Shown here piece after piece: positions 1 to 12,603 of a DNA stretch of 64,000 nucleotides. Position 1 is the first letter of the stretch. Each line of letters begins with the position of its first letter. The position numbers and the translations under genes were made by a program. This DNA is from Callorhinus ursinus (taxonomy: Eukaryota; Chordata; Mammalia; Carnivora; Otariidae), in contig NW_020312827.1 of NCBI RefSeq assembly GCF_003265705.1, positions 21,572,413-21,636,412 on the forward strand, in the 5' to 3' direction. The notes under the pieces were generated by a model that was not told the origin of the DNA, ran no database searches, and was given only the letters and a program-made list of their open reading frames with translations.

Positions 1-420
1 TATTTTATAGTTTTCTGAGTACAGATCCTTTGCCTCTTTGGTTAAATTTATTCCTAGGTATCTTATGGTTTTGGGTGCAGTTGTAAATGGGATCGACTCC
101 TTCATTTGTCTCTCTTCTGTCTTGTTGTTGGTGTATAGGAATGACACTGATTTCTGTGCATTGATTTTATATCCTGCTACTTTACTGAATTCCTGTATGA
201 GTTCTAGCAGTTTTGGGGTGGAGTCTTTTGGGTTTTCCACATACAGTATCATATCATCTGCAAAGAGTGAGAGTTTGACTTCCTCTTTGCTGATTTGGAT
301 GCCTTTGATTTCTTTTTGTTGTCTGATTGCTGTGGCTAGGACTTCTAATACTATGTTGAATAGCAGTGGTGAGATTGGACATCCCTGCCGCATTCCTGAC
401 CTTAGGGGAAAAGCTCTAAG
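1..420 (-). mobile_element. L1 fragment, ORF2 reverse-transcriptase region, runs off the window edge
   Basis: The minus strand reads an uninterrupted L1 ORF2 segment with the RT catalytic motif FADDMILY (about 240-265) and continues through IRYLGINL to the window edge. There are no stops over about 400 bases, so it is fairly young. The match ends near 420, where the flanking sequence changes, suggesting 5' truncation. The element's 3' end lies outside the window. Confidence 0.85.
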
Positions 421-773
421 GCACCCATCACTTGAAGGATAGCCCTAGGGCTTCCTATGGCAAAGGGAAAGTTTCTGTAATTCAAACTGTCAGCTAAATC
501 TTTGCATTTGACTAAGAGACATCAGAATCTGAATTGAGACCACCCACACCAAACAAGGGGAAGCCAGATGTTTCAGATTAGGTTTGGACTGAGATTACAA
601 ACTTCCTGCAAATGGTAGGCACCAGACCCAGCATTTAATCTTTGGCTCTACCATTTATTAAATGGATGACTTTATTTAGCTTTCCTGATTTGTTTTAAAT
701 GTTAGCCTTATATAACTGTGCTGTTTAAAATCCTTCAATCTCTTCTAATTGCTTGGTGAGTAAAATCTAAACT

Positions 774-816
774 TTTTTAAAAGATTTTATTTTATTTATC
801 ATCTATTATCTATCTG

Positions 817-864
<48 letters not shown>

Positions 865-1039
865 ATCTATCTATTTGACAGGGAGAGAGAGAGAGCACAG
901 CACGCTGAGCAACAGGCAGAGGGAGAGTGAGCAGGGAGCCTGGTGGGGCTCCATTTTAGGACCCTGGGATCATGACCTGAGCCAAAGGCAGACGGTTAAC
1001 CACTTAACTGCTTAACCAGCTGAGCCACCCAGGTGCCCC
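774..1039 (-). mobile_element. CanSINE (carnivoran tRNA-Lys SINE) with expanded (TATC)n tail
   Basis: The minus-strand copy reads the CanSINE head (aggggcacctgggtggctca) from 1039 downward and ends in an A-rich tail. A perfect 13-bp target-site duplication, TAAAATCTAAACT, is at 761-773 and 1040-1052. The tail contains a (TATC)n microsatellite at about 802-870. Confidence 0.93.
802..870. repeat. (TATC)n microsatellite
   Basis: About 14 TATC/TATT-type units, largely perfect between 820 and 862, inside the tail of a CanSINE. Likely polymorphic. Confidence 0.9.
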
Positions 1040-1269
1040 TAAAATCTAAACTCTTGAACACAGCCCACAGGGACATGCAAAATCTTGTCCTTGCCTACTT
1101 TTCCAGTCTCAAGGAGCACCACTTTCCAGTTTGCTTCAACTTCTCCAAACTCACTGGCCCTTCATTAGTTCCTTACACTTCTAACAGACTCTTTCCTTTG
1201 CCTCACACATCATTGTTCCTCCTTTCACCTGGGTACTCATTGTTGAAGTCTTAACTAAAGTGTCCCTAT

Positions 1270-1510
1270 CTTAGAAAAGAGGCCTGCTTTCCTGAATTAT
1301 CATCCCAATCCTTCTACTTTATGGCCCTTGCTCCAACTTTCTATTATACATTTCCCTAATTATATTTTTAATATTTGTCTCTCCCACAATTGTTAGCCCT
1401 TGGAAGGGGCAACCTAGAGGCTCTGTTTGGTTCACCATTGCTTATTAGCACCTAGCACAGTGCCTAGCAAATAATAGGTGCTTATTTGATAAATATTTAT
1501 TAAGTCGTGA
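1270..1510 (+). mobile_element. L2 LINE 3' fragment
   Basis: Contains the L2 3' signature 'agcacagtgcctagcaaataataggtgctta ... aataaatatttatt' at about 1450-1505, with diverged L2-like text before it. Old and non-coding. Confidence 0.6.
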
Positions 1511-1511
1511 A

Positions 1512-1656
1512 TGAGCCTCAGTATGTTTGTATATAAAAGGAACTTTCTAGGGTTGTCATGAAGATTAAATGATATTTATTCACAAGCACTCACACATCCA
1601 CAGCTTAGCACAGTTCTAATATATGAGTAAATCCTGAATAAATATTAGTACTCTCC
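1512..1656 (+). mobile_element. MIR SINE fragment
   Basis: Matches the second half of MIR: 'gagcctcagt', 'gggttgtcatgaagattaaatga', then 'agcacagttctaa ... aataaatatt'. Diverged; orientation is clear. Confidence 0.6.
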
Positions 1657-1679
1657 CTTCTTTACCCTTTGATGTTAGT

Positions 1680-2500
1680 GACCTCAGTTTGGGCTCTTTT
1701 TAGCTTCTCTTAGGCCATGGTTAAGGGTGATGAATGATGGCTGGTGGAAATGCTTGGTGTCGGGTATGTGGGAATCCCAGGAAGAGAGAGCAGCCTGAAT
1801 AAAAGCAGAGGGCGGAATAGTGAATGCAAAATTTGAAGAAAAGGGGTAATTTTGATTGAGTAAAAATCAGGGGCTATGTGAGAGAGTTATGGTAGGAAAG
1901 TAAATAGACTTGATTCAGATTTGGAGAGTGTTATTAAGGAGTTCAGAAGGGAGGTTGACTAATTGATACAGATTTTGGAGTTATTTGCAAGGTTGCTTGA
2001 GAGGGTAGGAAATACTAGTGGGATACTTCACTTGTAACAAGAAGGAAAACATGGAATATGACTGCCAGTACAGGTAGGTTTATAGAATCGGCAATCATTT
2101 CTTTTTCCTTGCTGACTTTTCTTCTGCTTACCAGTTAAGTGCTGATACTTCCTGGACTCTGGTTTGGTATTATTTTCTCCTTAGTCTGTTCTTTCTCTCT
2201 GACTCCCTCATCTATTTTCCCATTGTAATCATATAATTGGACTCTCTTATGCTTATAAGTATCAAGTTATATTCCAATCCGAAGCACAAAGTCCAGACCC
2301 ATCTAGCCAATACTCTCCAGATTCCTCTGAGATATCTCAATCTCATTGTTTCTAAAACCCATCTCACTGTTTCTCCCACCAACATAGACTTCTTCTTACA
2401 TTGCCTGTCTGTAAGATAAGGCACCAGCAGTATCCTTTCAGAATCCTGGGAGTGATCTTGGTTTCCTTTCTCTCTCTCCCTCCTTTTTATATGGAATTAG
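1680..2500. other. Non-coding stretch, nothing recognised
   Basis: Unique-looking AT-rich sequence with only short ORFs (for example on both strands around 2212-2424), which shadow each other and have no splice or Kozak support. It may hold very old L2 remnants. Confidence 0.5.
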
Positions 2501-2509
2501 GGTCAAATC

Positions 2510-2950
2510 CTATAGATTTTACCTCTTTGATCCTTCATGCCTGTCCATCTCCCCTTTTCCACCTTCACTGATGCTTAATTAGGTCATGCCTGAATCAGTT
2601 CTCACCCAGCCAACAGTTCCAGTAAGTCTACACTTCTCTAGCTGAGTATTTTCTTCCATTGCTTTCCCTGCTTTCAACAATCTTTCTAAAATGCAAATTG
2701 GTGTTACTTCCTGTCTTAAAAATCCTCAGTTTCTCTTCATCCATGGAATAAAGTCTAAGAAGTTTAATCTCTTTATTATCACCTATGAGATTTGTCCTTT
2801 CCTAGCAGAGGTCATTCCAGACTCCTCTGCAAGCAGAATCTGCCACTTTCTCCTTTTATGCACTTCACTGTTTTCAGTCCAAAATCAGTGCCTAACACAG
2901 TGCTAAATATATAGCAAGTTTTTTTAATTAATGTTTGCTGAAATAAAATG
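2510..2950 (+). mobile_element. Diverged L2-like fragment
   Basis: Resembles L2 in 'ctttccctgctttcaacaatc ... atggaataaagtctaagaagttt' and ends with 'cctaacacagtgctaaatatatagcaag', the L2 3' end pattern. Low sequence identity. Confidence 0.5.
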
Positions 2951-3585
2951 GCATGAAGACTGGAAACAGACTTGGAAATGGCTTTTACATGGGGAGTGGA
3001 AGGAGAAAGCAGAGCCAGGAAAAGAGTGAGAATGGGTGAAACAAAGAAAGAATAGCCCCTGGAATTAGAGAAGAATAACCAGAGTGTTGAGTAATAAAAT
3101 CCATTTACCTTTGGTTTCTAAAGGAGGAGGAAGATGTATGAAAGTATCAAATATGGCAGAAGGATCAAAGAGAAAGAGTGAGCAAAGATATAATAATTGG
3201 GTAATTAGGAAGTCATCAGTGAGGTTTGGGAGAAGAGTTTTAAGGGATTAGTGGGTGGGAGGTAGAGGCCCCATGGTAAACACTGAGAAATGTGTGGCAA
3301 GGAGGTTGGGAAGAAGTGCCCCTGAGAATTTTTATCAAGAAAGGAAGAGTGGTATCATGGAGTTCATGTTCGAAGCAGAAATTCTCCCCCAAAATATGTA
3401 TTAAACTACCCCTTCCACTTAATTTGAGAAAGTTAAAAAATGTGATGGAGTTACGTTTTATGCCTTCCTCTGCACACCAACTGTTTTTGAATCTTGAAAA
3501 GGTTATTAGGATAAATGTTGAATGTGTAAGGATTTGGATTTGGCTTGGGAAAAATGATACATAAGCATATATATGCACAAGTGTT

Positions 3586-3611
3586 GGAGAGAGAGAGAGA
3601 GAGAGAGAGAG
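3586..3611. repeat. (GA)n simple repeat
   Basis: About 13 GA units. Confidence 0.9.
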
Positions 3612-3763
3612 CTTTGTATATAAGTTACTTAGTTTTTCAATTTGTCAAGTATTTGTACAGATTTTAAAGAGTAATGCATATTATCATTTAATATAGTCAT
3701 ATAAAGAGAAAAGAAAATCCCATGTAATTCCTCTTCCCAGAGAAAACTATTAGCATATCCATA

Positions 3764-3791
3764 TTGTGTGTGTGTGTGTGTGTGTGTGTGT
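3764..3791. repeat. (TG)n microsatellite
   Basis: About 14 perfect TG units. Confidence 0.95.
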
Positions 3792-3799
3792 ATACACCT

Positions 3800-6685
3800 A
3801 TTGCATGACTTAATTTTAGCATCCTAACTCAAAATTTTAAAGATTAGTTAGGAGGGTATGGGGTTTGTTTATTGTAGATTTCGTTTGCTATGGCTGCTGG
3901 TTGGAACTGCTTATAACTATTTTTTTCCAGTGGAAGCTCCCAGTATACTTTTACATTTAATGATTATGCTGTTTGAATGCAGTCTAACAACAATGAGGAA
4001 TTTATGAGAGGTTTGTGAGTAGCAAACTAAGGCCAGTATTTCCGAGCTTAATGACCCAAAGAGATATGGTCAATCGATAATATGTTGTAAAAATTCTACA
4101 GAATAAATAATTCAGTCTTTTCTCTTCTACCAAAATAAACTCACCATCTCAGCAGTTCTTGTTGGGCCTTTGATTCCCTGAATGCTACCCTCCATGACAT
4201 CATAGCTCCTTCGTAACCAGTCCAATGACTTTTGGAGCCCTTCGGTCATCCAGTGATTATAACCAGGAGTGTCCTAAAACCTTGAGGGAGAGGCTATCTT
4301 CTGGTTTTCTGAGCTAGCACAGGAAGTAGAACCACTGGGACAAAAGCTCTTGCCATTTCTTGCCATTTTTCTAGCTGACTGCTAATGGGATTTAGGATTT
4401 GGCTCTCTATTGAGACTTTTGGGGAAACTTAAACTCTGACCTAAAGAGTTCCATTAGGTTTGAAGAAGAAAGCAAGCAATGTTGTTACATCATGCTGGTC
4501 CCTTATGGAAACTATGGTTTCAAGGCTCTACTTTTCAGTGTTTGAAGCCTGCCTTGTCACATCATCTGCACAGATGAAACTGGCCTGACTTCTCATGCCA
4601 GCCACACTCTGATATTGTTCTCTTCCCTTTTACAATGTTCTTTACATGTCATGCCAGAAAAATAATAATTCTGTGAACCTTTTTACCCCGATAAGTGCTC
4701 ACACAATGAATTTAATTAAAATCCCCTTTATCTATTATGCTGAAAACAAGGAATTAACAATATCCATTAAAATGACTATTACATTCACATCAAATGGATT
4801 TCAACACCCGACTAAAATGATATGGAGGAAACCATAATCATATGGGGCCCAATATGGTGTATAATTTTTAAACCTTTCAAAACCCTAAATTGTTTTAATC
4901 TTCAAAATGTAATTATCATAAATGTCAGTCAAACTTTCTCAAGGCCTCTTTCTGTTGAACAAAAAGAAACAAATGAGACTGTGAAGTCTTTAAGCTTTAC
5001 AAACTCATGATTAACTCTTCCATTACCAGTGGACTCTCAGGCTCCAAAGAAACAAGACATTTTTAAGGGTGTCACAGGGACTTGCAGAAAATATAATCAG
5101 GGGATTATAGTCAGTGGGTTATAGCATTCCTTGAATTAATGTTGTTTGGCTGATAATGCCAATAACTTTTTAACAATAGCTATAGATTCTGCTTTTTGCC
5201 ACAAATTTGTAAAAATGACTATGTAATAATCTCTATATGATAATGTTCAACTTTATATAATAGGTGAAGTTGTTCATCTTCTTGGCACCTTCAATGGGTA
5301 GCATTCCAGAGGCCTATCAGGTTGAGACATGTAGTAAATATAGTGATTGTCTTTCTTATGGCATTGAAGGGTATATTTATCAAAACCAAATTCTATTGCT
5401 CAGGTAAAATTTGTACAAGGAAAGGAAGAAGACATATTATTTCTTGAGAAGAGAGAGCCTAATTTTACTTGAGGGGGTGTATTAAAAGATGATGTCAACA
5501 GAAGAGACACAAACCTACTTTAGTTCATTCTTTACCACCATTTCCAATAATATACTTTATCCAAATTATACATTCTAAGGTACTACCAGGAAAGAGTTTT
5601 TTAGGTTACATTATCTGCTGGGCTCATAGGCGTCTCCTTCTAAAGAGACAAGTTGCCAACTCTTTGCATGTGCCATCTCCCTTCTGACACCAATCATTAC
5701 GCAGTCCAAATCCCAAATTTCAATTAGAAACCAAACAAGTAACTCACAAACACCACTTCAATTACACACAGGTTATAAAATTATCTGAAAATTGTTAAAC
5801 TGTTAGAATTTACCTCATACACTAGAAAAGTCATCTTGTTAAAACCCTCCTCACATCACTTCCACTCCATCACATCAACCCAGGGCTCAATCTTTATTCT
5901 TTTTCCCTGATTATTTTATTGCCTTATCTGGTACTTGTTCCTTCTTTATTGTTGGTAAGGTCTGAAAGCCTGTCATATTGAGCCTGCTGCTACTCCATTA
6001 TTTGCTTTGATATTGCCCTAATAACCACAGCTGTGTAAGCATCTATCAGTCTTTTATTGTGGTATAATTTCTATATATGAAAGCAATTTGCCCTCAGTGT
6101 CTGCTGATGGTTTCCATTGTTTGTATTGACACATTGCTCAACCCTCAACCCTTGGCTCTTGTCTACCCCTTCATTCTCTCCCTCCCACTGGAGCAATTTT
6201 AGCCTTTATCCTAAAATGCTACTTTAAAATTAATGAAACTAAAGTGGCCTTAGCCCTTCAGTGACCAAAAGGGCAAGATAAAGAAAAGAGACTGGCTTAA
6301 CAAATTTTGAAAACATCTCAGTTTGATGGCTCCTTTCTGAGACATCATTATCATCTGTGTGTGGATTGCCATGTTGAGAATATTATTACCCTTACGAGTG
6401 CCAAGGATGGAAACTCGAAACTGGAAGCTGTCTTTGGACTCTGTTACAGAGACAGCAAGTGGTCCCAGTGATGTCACTGTAGACAGGAATTGTTCCAAGC
6501 TAAAGGTCTTTAGAGCAGAGACAGATTCTGACCTTGGACATGGCTATGAATGTTGAATATGCCATTGATGTCCCTGCTGGTGGTTTTTACCAGTGCTACC
6601 TTTACAGCGTTACCTTGATGCCATACTTGGAAAAGACTTTGAATGAGGTCCAGAAGCACAGGAGGCAGAATGGGGATAAATATCT
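3800..6685. other. Non-coding stretch, nothing recognised
   Basis: AT-rich sequence without recognisable genes or young repeats. Small ORFs at 4646-5010 and 6250-6758 are in mutually overlapping frames and look random. Confidence 0.5.
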
Positions 6686-6689
6686 TTGC

Positions 6690-6825
6690 ATCTCTTTAAG
6701 TTTGTTAAACATCTGCATTTCACAGATGAGTAAACTAAGGTTCAGAGAGGTTAAGTAAGCAATCCAAGTTTTTCTCACCCAGTTAGGTGACCGAGTTAAG
6801 ATTCAAACTCCAAGCCTCTCCTCTT
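6690..6825 (-). mobile_element. MIR SINE
   Basis: Reverse-complement MIR: 'atttcacagatgagtaaactaaggttcagagaggttaagtaa' followed by a diverged 'gttaagattcaaactccaa'. Confidence 0.8.
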
Positions 6826-7269
6826 TTCATCATATCTCTGAAGTGGAGGTTGGGGTAGCTCAGCCTCTCTGGGCTGACACCAAACCAGGGTTTTATGATA
6901 GTGGAGGGGTAGAAGTAACTCCCATGGGCACACTAACATTCAGGCTCACAAAGGGCAATGCATGTGTGAAGTGAATGCTGACAAACTGTTGTTGTAGACT
7001 AATCAGCTGGGTAGAGCATCCAGAGGTGGCTAATTTAGAGCAATTTTTCAGCAGTTGTCCTAAGTCACCCATACCATCTGAAAATGGTACCTAAAGCCTC
7101 AGATCAGACCAAACCAAGGGCTTCCTGTATTCTGGGTTATTAGCTGTATCTGTTTGATATGTGTGTATTTATGCATATGTGTCTGTGTATGTGTGTGTTG
7201 TTAGTATTATCGTTAATCACAGGATTAGCCTGATCCTAATTTACTTTGTAATAAACTTAAAACATAACT

Positions 7270-8075
7270 TCACAATATTAAGTGCCAAATCCTATTCTCT
7301 CTGCCTTCAAAACTGATCTGAAATCTGACTACTTCCCACCACCTCCACTGTGGTCACCTTAGATAAAGTGACCATCATCACTTGCTCAGATTACTCTAAG
7401 AACTTCCTTATAATTCTCTGTGTGCACCTACATTCTGATTCTACCTAGCAGCCAGTGTGCTCCATCTAAGATCTATATCAGACTACATCATGTCCCTTAT
7501 CAAAGCCTTCAAAGGGTGTCCCTTCACAGTTGGATTATATGCATCCCATGTAAAGTCCCTAAGAGGGATGGTCTGAGCTCTTTGTATCTATCTCATTATA
7601 ACCACCTTTATATCTATCTCTTACCACTCTGCCCTCACTCTCTCTGCTCTAGCCATACTGGCTCCTTGTTCTCCACACATATCAAACATGCTTAAATATT
7701 AGAATCCTTGCACTTGCTGCTCCCCTAACTGGAATGCTCTTCTCTCCACGGATAGCTCTCATTCACTGACATTATTTAGGTCAGAAAGGATTGCCCTGAG
7801 CTCCCCACCCCCATGACACCCTACCCCACTTTCTATCCCTGGCTCTGAATGCTTTTTCTTCATAGCACTTAACACTAATTGACATTGTATTGTAGATTTA
7901 CTTGTTTGTTTGTTTGTTTGCTTTGGTTTTCTTGGTAGTATGTCTCCCCCACCATAATACAACTTATGAGAAGAGGGACAATTTTTGGTTTGTTCATCAC
8001 TCTACCTTCTGCATCTAAAGTGCCAGACACATAACAGTTTCTCAATAAATATCTTTAATGGACTAATGAATGAAC
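7270..8075 (+). mobile_element. L2 LINE fragment
   Basis: Diverged L2 text including 'cttgcacttgctgctcccctaactggaatgctcttctc', a proline/cysteine-rich stretch, 'catagcacttaacactaattgacattgta' and the 3' end 'ataacagtttctcaataaatatctttaatgg ... aatgaatgaa'. Contains a short (GTTT)n at about 7900-7920. Confidence 0.75.
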
Positions 8076-8154
8076 GCAGTCTGTTAACCACTTTAAAAGA
8101 TTCACTTTTGTATTCCTGCCAAGTGAGTGGAAAAAGTAGTTTACCAGAGCTTCA

Positions 8155-8270
8155 TTATGCACTTATTAACAAATATTTATTAAACTAGGTGCTGGGACTG
8201 CAGGTACAAATAAGGCAGTCTGTATTTAAGGAACTCTCGCTGGAGGGAGAGACACACAGAGGAGTGTTAT
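8155..8270 (-). mobile_element. L2 fragment, opposite orientation
   Basis: Resembles the reverse complement of an L2 3' region: 'caaatatttattaaactaggtgctgggactgcaggtacaaataaggcag'. Short and diverged. Confidence 0.5.
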
Positions 8271-8467
8271 GACAGAAAGAAGCAAATGTGACTGTGGAAG
8301 TTGGGGGAAGTTTCCTAACCTGGTCAAAGGAAAAGAAAGACAATTAGGGTTTCTAGAGATTTCTGGAAGAAGAGATAGTTCAGCTGAGTGCTAAAGGATC
8401 CTTAGGACTTAACTAAAAGAGAATGTTGGATAGGTCAACCTAGGCAGCAGGAGGAACCACACATGAA

Positions 8468-8472
8468 AATGC

Positions 8473-8511
<39 letters not shown>
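8468..8511. repeat. (GA)n simple repeat
   Basis: Interrupted GA/GAA tract (agagagagaaagagagagag, continuing to about 8511). Confidence 0.9.
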
Positions 8512-8514
<3 letters not shown>

Positions 8515-8649
8515 TAGGAGAACTCCAGTTAGTCTCATTCATGATCCATTCATTCTTGCATGGGAAAGGGATGAGAGTAGCAAGAGATGGTGCTTTAAGA
8601 TAAACATGGACAGCTAGCAGATTTCTCAGTGAAATAGAAGAAAGTCTCT

Positions 8650-10560
8650 TTTCCAAAAAGCTTTAAAGAACTTTATATTTACTGAAATTTTTGGAAATTC
8701 TTCATGGTTCTATATGAAGTTCAGAGGTGAAAACTTGGCCAATATAGATTCTTCTAGTTCTGTTGTAGGGAGACATTTTTGAAGCACTTTTTTTACTCTA
8801 GATATCCAATACCTTTTGATATTTTAAATAAAGAAATATGTCTTTTATTATTAATCTGAGATTACATATATATAGCCAAGTTTTCAATGGCTCCGAAACT
8901 TTAGCTGAGTCCCAGAAATTTTGGCTGAGAGCACTAAGACAAGCCTCTCCTGATATCAAAAATGGCTTGGGAATCTCTAAAACCAGAGTTCCATGTACTC
9001 TGTATTAATATAAAAGTCTCATTCTGAAGCCTTCTTTAGCAGACAGCATTCTACTCCATGAATGCACCTTGTAGGGAGGGCCGAGGGGGCCTTGTGGGGA
9101 TTTGGTTTTGTGATATCAGAGCTTCTAAGTATTTTACAGTTGATACGCAGACAACTAAATGATTCCCCTGGGACCTCCCTATTCTACCAGTGGAGGAGGT
9201 CAACATAAATAATCTATGGACAAATGCCGGCTCTTTTGGGTGGATTTATTAGAATCCTGTTGAAACTTACACACTTCCAGAGTTGAACTCAAGCCTGCTG
9301 AACTGGCCTAAAGCATTAGTGTTGACCCTTCCAAAAAGATCATATTATGTAGCAAAATCTCAGACATTTTTATTATATCCAGTTGGAAAAACAAAAAACA
9401 AAACCAAACTCACTGAAAAAAAATTCACTGGGTTGAGTACAGTTTTTTAAACTTCTGGGGAGAAAGCTCCTAGAGCCTTTCCAGCTGCTTATTCCCTCAG
9501 AGTTCATTGTGACCAAATTCACAAAGCTGTGTTCTGGCATTAGTGATAATTACATAAGCAGATGTACCACTTAAAGCTTTGATCTTAATGGTTGTGAATT
9601 AAACAGGGTTGAGCCTTGTTGCTACTTCAAGGGGAGGTCTACAGGGAATTTTAAAGGTCTGCAGCAGTAAACGTTACTTTTTGATATAGTGGTACTCAAG
9701 AGCAACCTGGAGTATAGTGGTTGTCCAAGAAAGCGCTCTGGGTTGTCCAGAAGTTTATTCATGCAGCCATTATCCTTCACATCAATTTTTTAAAAGATGG
9801 CAATAACAAATTACAGGATTTTTAATTTAAAAATTTTGGCAAAAAAAAAATGATACCTGGTGTTTAAAAACAGAAATGTTTAAGAAACATAGAGCCTAAT
9901 CCAAACATTCAACTATCATTTCCATGCAAGTAGCCCCTTTCATTGTCAGCAAAAAAAGAAAACAAAAAAACTTGCAGGTCTGGATCTACATCTGTTCTTA
10001 GTCCTCTGTTTTCAGTTGTCTACGAGAAATACCAGACTCACTGCATGGAGAGAAAACTCATTATTTTCTCTCTTCCTCTAGGCCAACTACTGTTTTCCAA
10101 CTCAGGTTTCTAACCTAAGAAATAATGAAGCTGTCAGGGTACAACAGACATAAATGAGGTAGTACCTTTGACTCTACAATTTTCTTCATCTCTAAAATCC
10201 ATGAAGTCATTTTGATGTGTCATTTTCTCCATAAGGTGGCTCTGGAGTCTACCTTTTCCTCTTCATTCCCACTGCCTTGATTCAATTTCTCATTACATTA
10301 TATGGGATTTGGAGGGCAAGGACCCTCCTAAACCAAATCATTTCCTTCTCTCATTCCTGAATATTGCTAAAATTATAGGTAAATCCTACTTTGTCATGAC
10401 ATCTTGTCATAAAATTCAAAGTCGGTGCCAGCTTTAGTAGTCCCCCATTGTTCCTCTATAGCTGTGCCTGCCATTCCCCATTGCTCATTGGCACATACCA
10501 TTCATTCTCTTTTGAGTCTCTTCTGCCCTCCGTACCATATCATGCTTATTCTGTTGGGAC
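8650..10560. other. Non-coding stretch, nothing recognised
   Basis: No gene-like ORF, splice architecture or recognisable repeat. A-runs at about 9841-9850 and 9951-9970. Confidence 0.5.
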
Positions 10561-10564
10561 CCTT

Positions 10565-10690
10565 AGCAAGAGTACTGGACTGGGTGTCAGGAAGTGTGGG
10601 TCTTAGCTCTACTTCTGTGAATTATTTGTGAGAACTTGGGCCTGTCATCCAACTCCTCTGGACTTCAAGTCGAATACTAACCCAAAGAAG
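10565..10690 (+). mobile_element. MIR SINE fragment
   Basis: 'agtactggactgggtgtcaggaagtgtgggtcttagctctacttctgtgaattatttgtgagaacttgggc' follows the core of MIR. Confidence 0.6.
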
Positions 10691-11292
10691 TTGCCATTAT
10701 CAATATCAATATCAGTATCATCCAAAGTAAACATGAAGGCAAAAGAATTACTTATGATTTTGAGAAATATAAAAAATGATGAAAGGATAAGTTTAGGAAA
10801 AACATTCTCAAGTTTTATGTACACAATTACCTCAAAAATTTGATTTAAAAACTGACAAAATTGCAGGGAGAAATGTACACAAAATCATCGGCATTGGTAC
10901 TATATCCCTGTCTTTGATAGCACAAGCCAACAAAAATAATTTTATATCTATGTGTATAGAAGATTTGAACAGCAAAATCAGCAAAATTGATCTAATTCAC
11001 TTATCTGGAATATTGTATCCAACAATTAGATAACAATCATTCTTTTAAAGCACATATAAAACATTTATAAAAACTGATCATGTGCTATATCATAAAGTTA
11101 ACCACAACAAATTTCAAAGGATTGATAGCATAAATACCACATTATCTAACTGCAATGCCATTAAGACAGAAGTCATTAATTCCCTAAAAATATGAAAAAA
11201 ATGATTGAAATTTAAAATATGTTACTAAATACACTCATGGGTCAAAGAACAAATCAAAGATTTGGAATATAATTATAATTTAATATTAATGA

Positions 11293-11483
11293 GGGGCACC
11301 TGGGTGGCTCAGTTGGTTAAGCAACTGCCTTCGGCTCTGGGCATGATTCCAGGGTCCTGGGGTCGAGCCCCACATCGGGCTCCTTGCTCATTGGGGAGCC
11401 TGCTTCTCCCTCTCCCTCTGCCTGCTATTCCACCTGCTTGTGCTCTCTCTGTCTGTCAAATAAATAAATAAAATCTTTAAAAA
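11293..11483 (+). mobile_element. CanSINE inserted in old L1
   Basis: Full CanSINE from 'ggggcacctgggtggctcag' to '(aaat)n aaaatctttaaaaa', with a 16-bp target-site duplication (AATTTAATATTAATGA at 11277-11292; 11484-11499 differs at one base). Confidence 0.93.
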
Positions 11484-12392
11484 AATTTAATAATAATGAA
11501 ATTCCTACTGCCAAAATCTTGTTAGGTATTTGAAGTGGTATTAGTAAGCAATTATTAGCCTTAAAGAAAGGCTCACGGTTAATAAGTCAAGTACCTTAAG
11601 CATTGAACTTAATAAAGTTAGAAGAGCAAGATAATCCTAAAAAAGTAGAAGGAAGAAAATAATAAGAACAGAAAGTAATAAAATAGAAAATGAGGAAACA
11701 ATGAAAATCAACAAAACTAGAAGTCAGTTCTTTGAAAAATACTAATAAATGAAACACTGACAAGATTAGTCAAGAAAAATTTGATAAAATTACAAATAAG
11801 CAATATTAGAAATGAAAAAGGGGAGAGATGTTATGCAAATTAAGAGGATATTATAAATAACCTATGCCAAAATATCTGAAAATCTAGGTGAAGTCAATAA
11901 ATTATAGAAAAATACAGTTTTTGAAACTGACCCAAGAAGAAATATATGACTAATTATATAATCATTAAGAAAGTTGAGTTGGAGTTTAAAAACATTTCCA
12001 TAAAGAAAGCACCATGCTCAGATGACTTTGTGGGCAAGTTATACTAAATTGTCAATGATAAAATAATTCTAAACTCATATAAACTCTTGAAGAAGACAAA
12101 AAAGATTATTCCCCAGTGTATTTAATAAGGCTAATATTACCTTGATACTGAATATCAGGCAAGACTATTAATAAGAGGTCAATTTTATTATTAAGCATGG
12201 ACACAATAATAATAGCAAATAAAATCAAGTGACATATATAAAAGAGATAACCATGACTAAGGTAGGTTTATCTGAATATGATAGTCTAAGATCAATTAAA
12301 TAAATTATCACATTAACAGAGATGGGAAATCAAATGTCAAAATACTAAATAGGTTAAAAAAAAGCATTTGGTGGAACTGAATATCCATTTTA

Positions 12393-12603
12393 TTTTTTAT
12401 TTTTTTATTTTCTTATTTTGTTAAGATTTTATTTATTTATTTGACAGAGAGAGCACAAGTAGGCAGAGTGGCAGGCAGATGGAGAGGGAGAAGCAGGCTC
12501 TCCGCTGAGCAGGGAGCCGGACGTGGGGCTCAATCCCAAGACCCCAGGATCATGACCTGAGCCGAAGGCAGCCTCTTAACCGACTAAACCACCCAGGCGC
12601 CCT
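12393..12603 (-). mobile_element. CanSINE inserted in old L1
   Basis: Minus-strand copy ending in 'accacccaggcgccc'. Perfect 15-bp target-site duplication TGAATATCCATTTTA at 12378-12392 and 12604-12618. Confidence 0.95.

Noticed and set aside
38..442. 134-codon plus-strand ORF
   Set aside because: It is the antisense of an L1 ORF2 reverse-transcriptase segment; the true coding sense is the minus strand.
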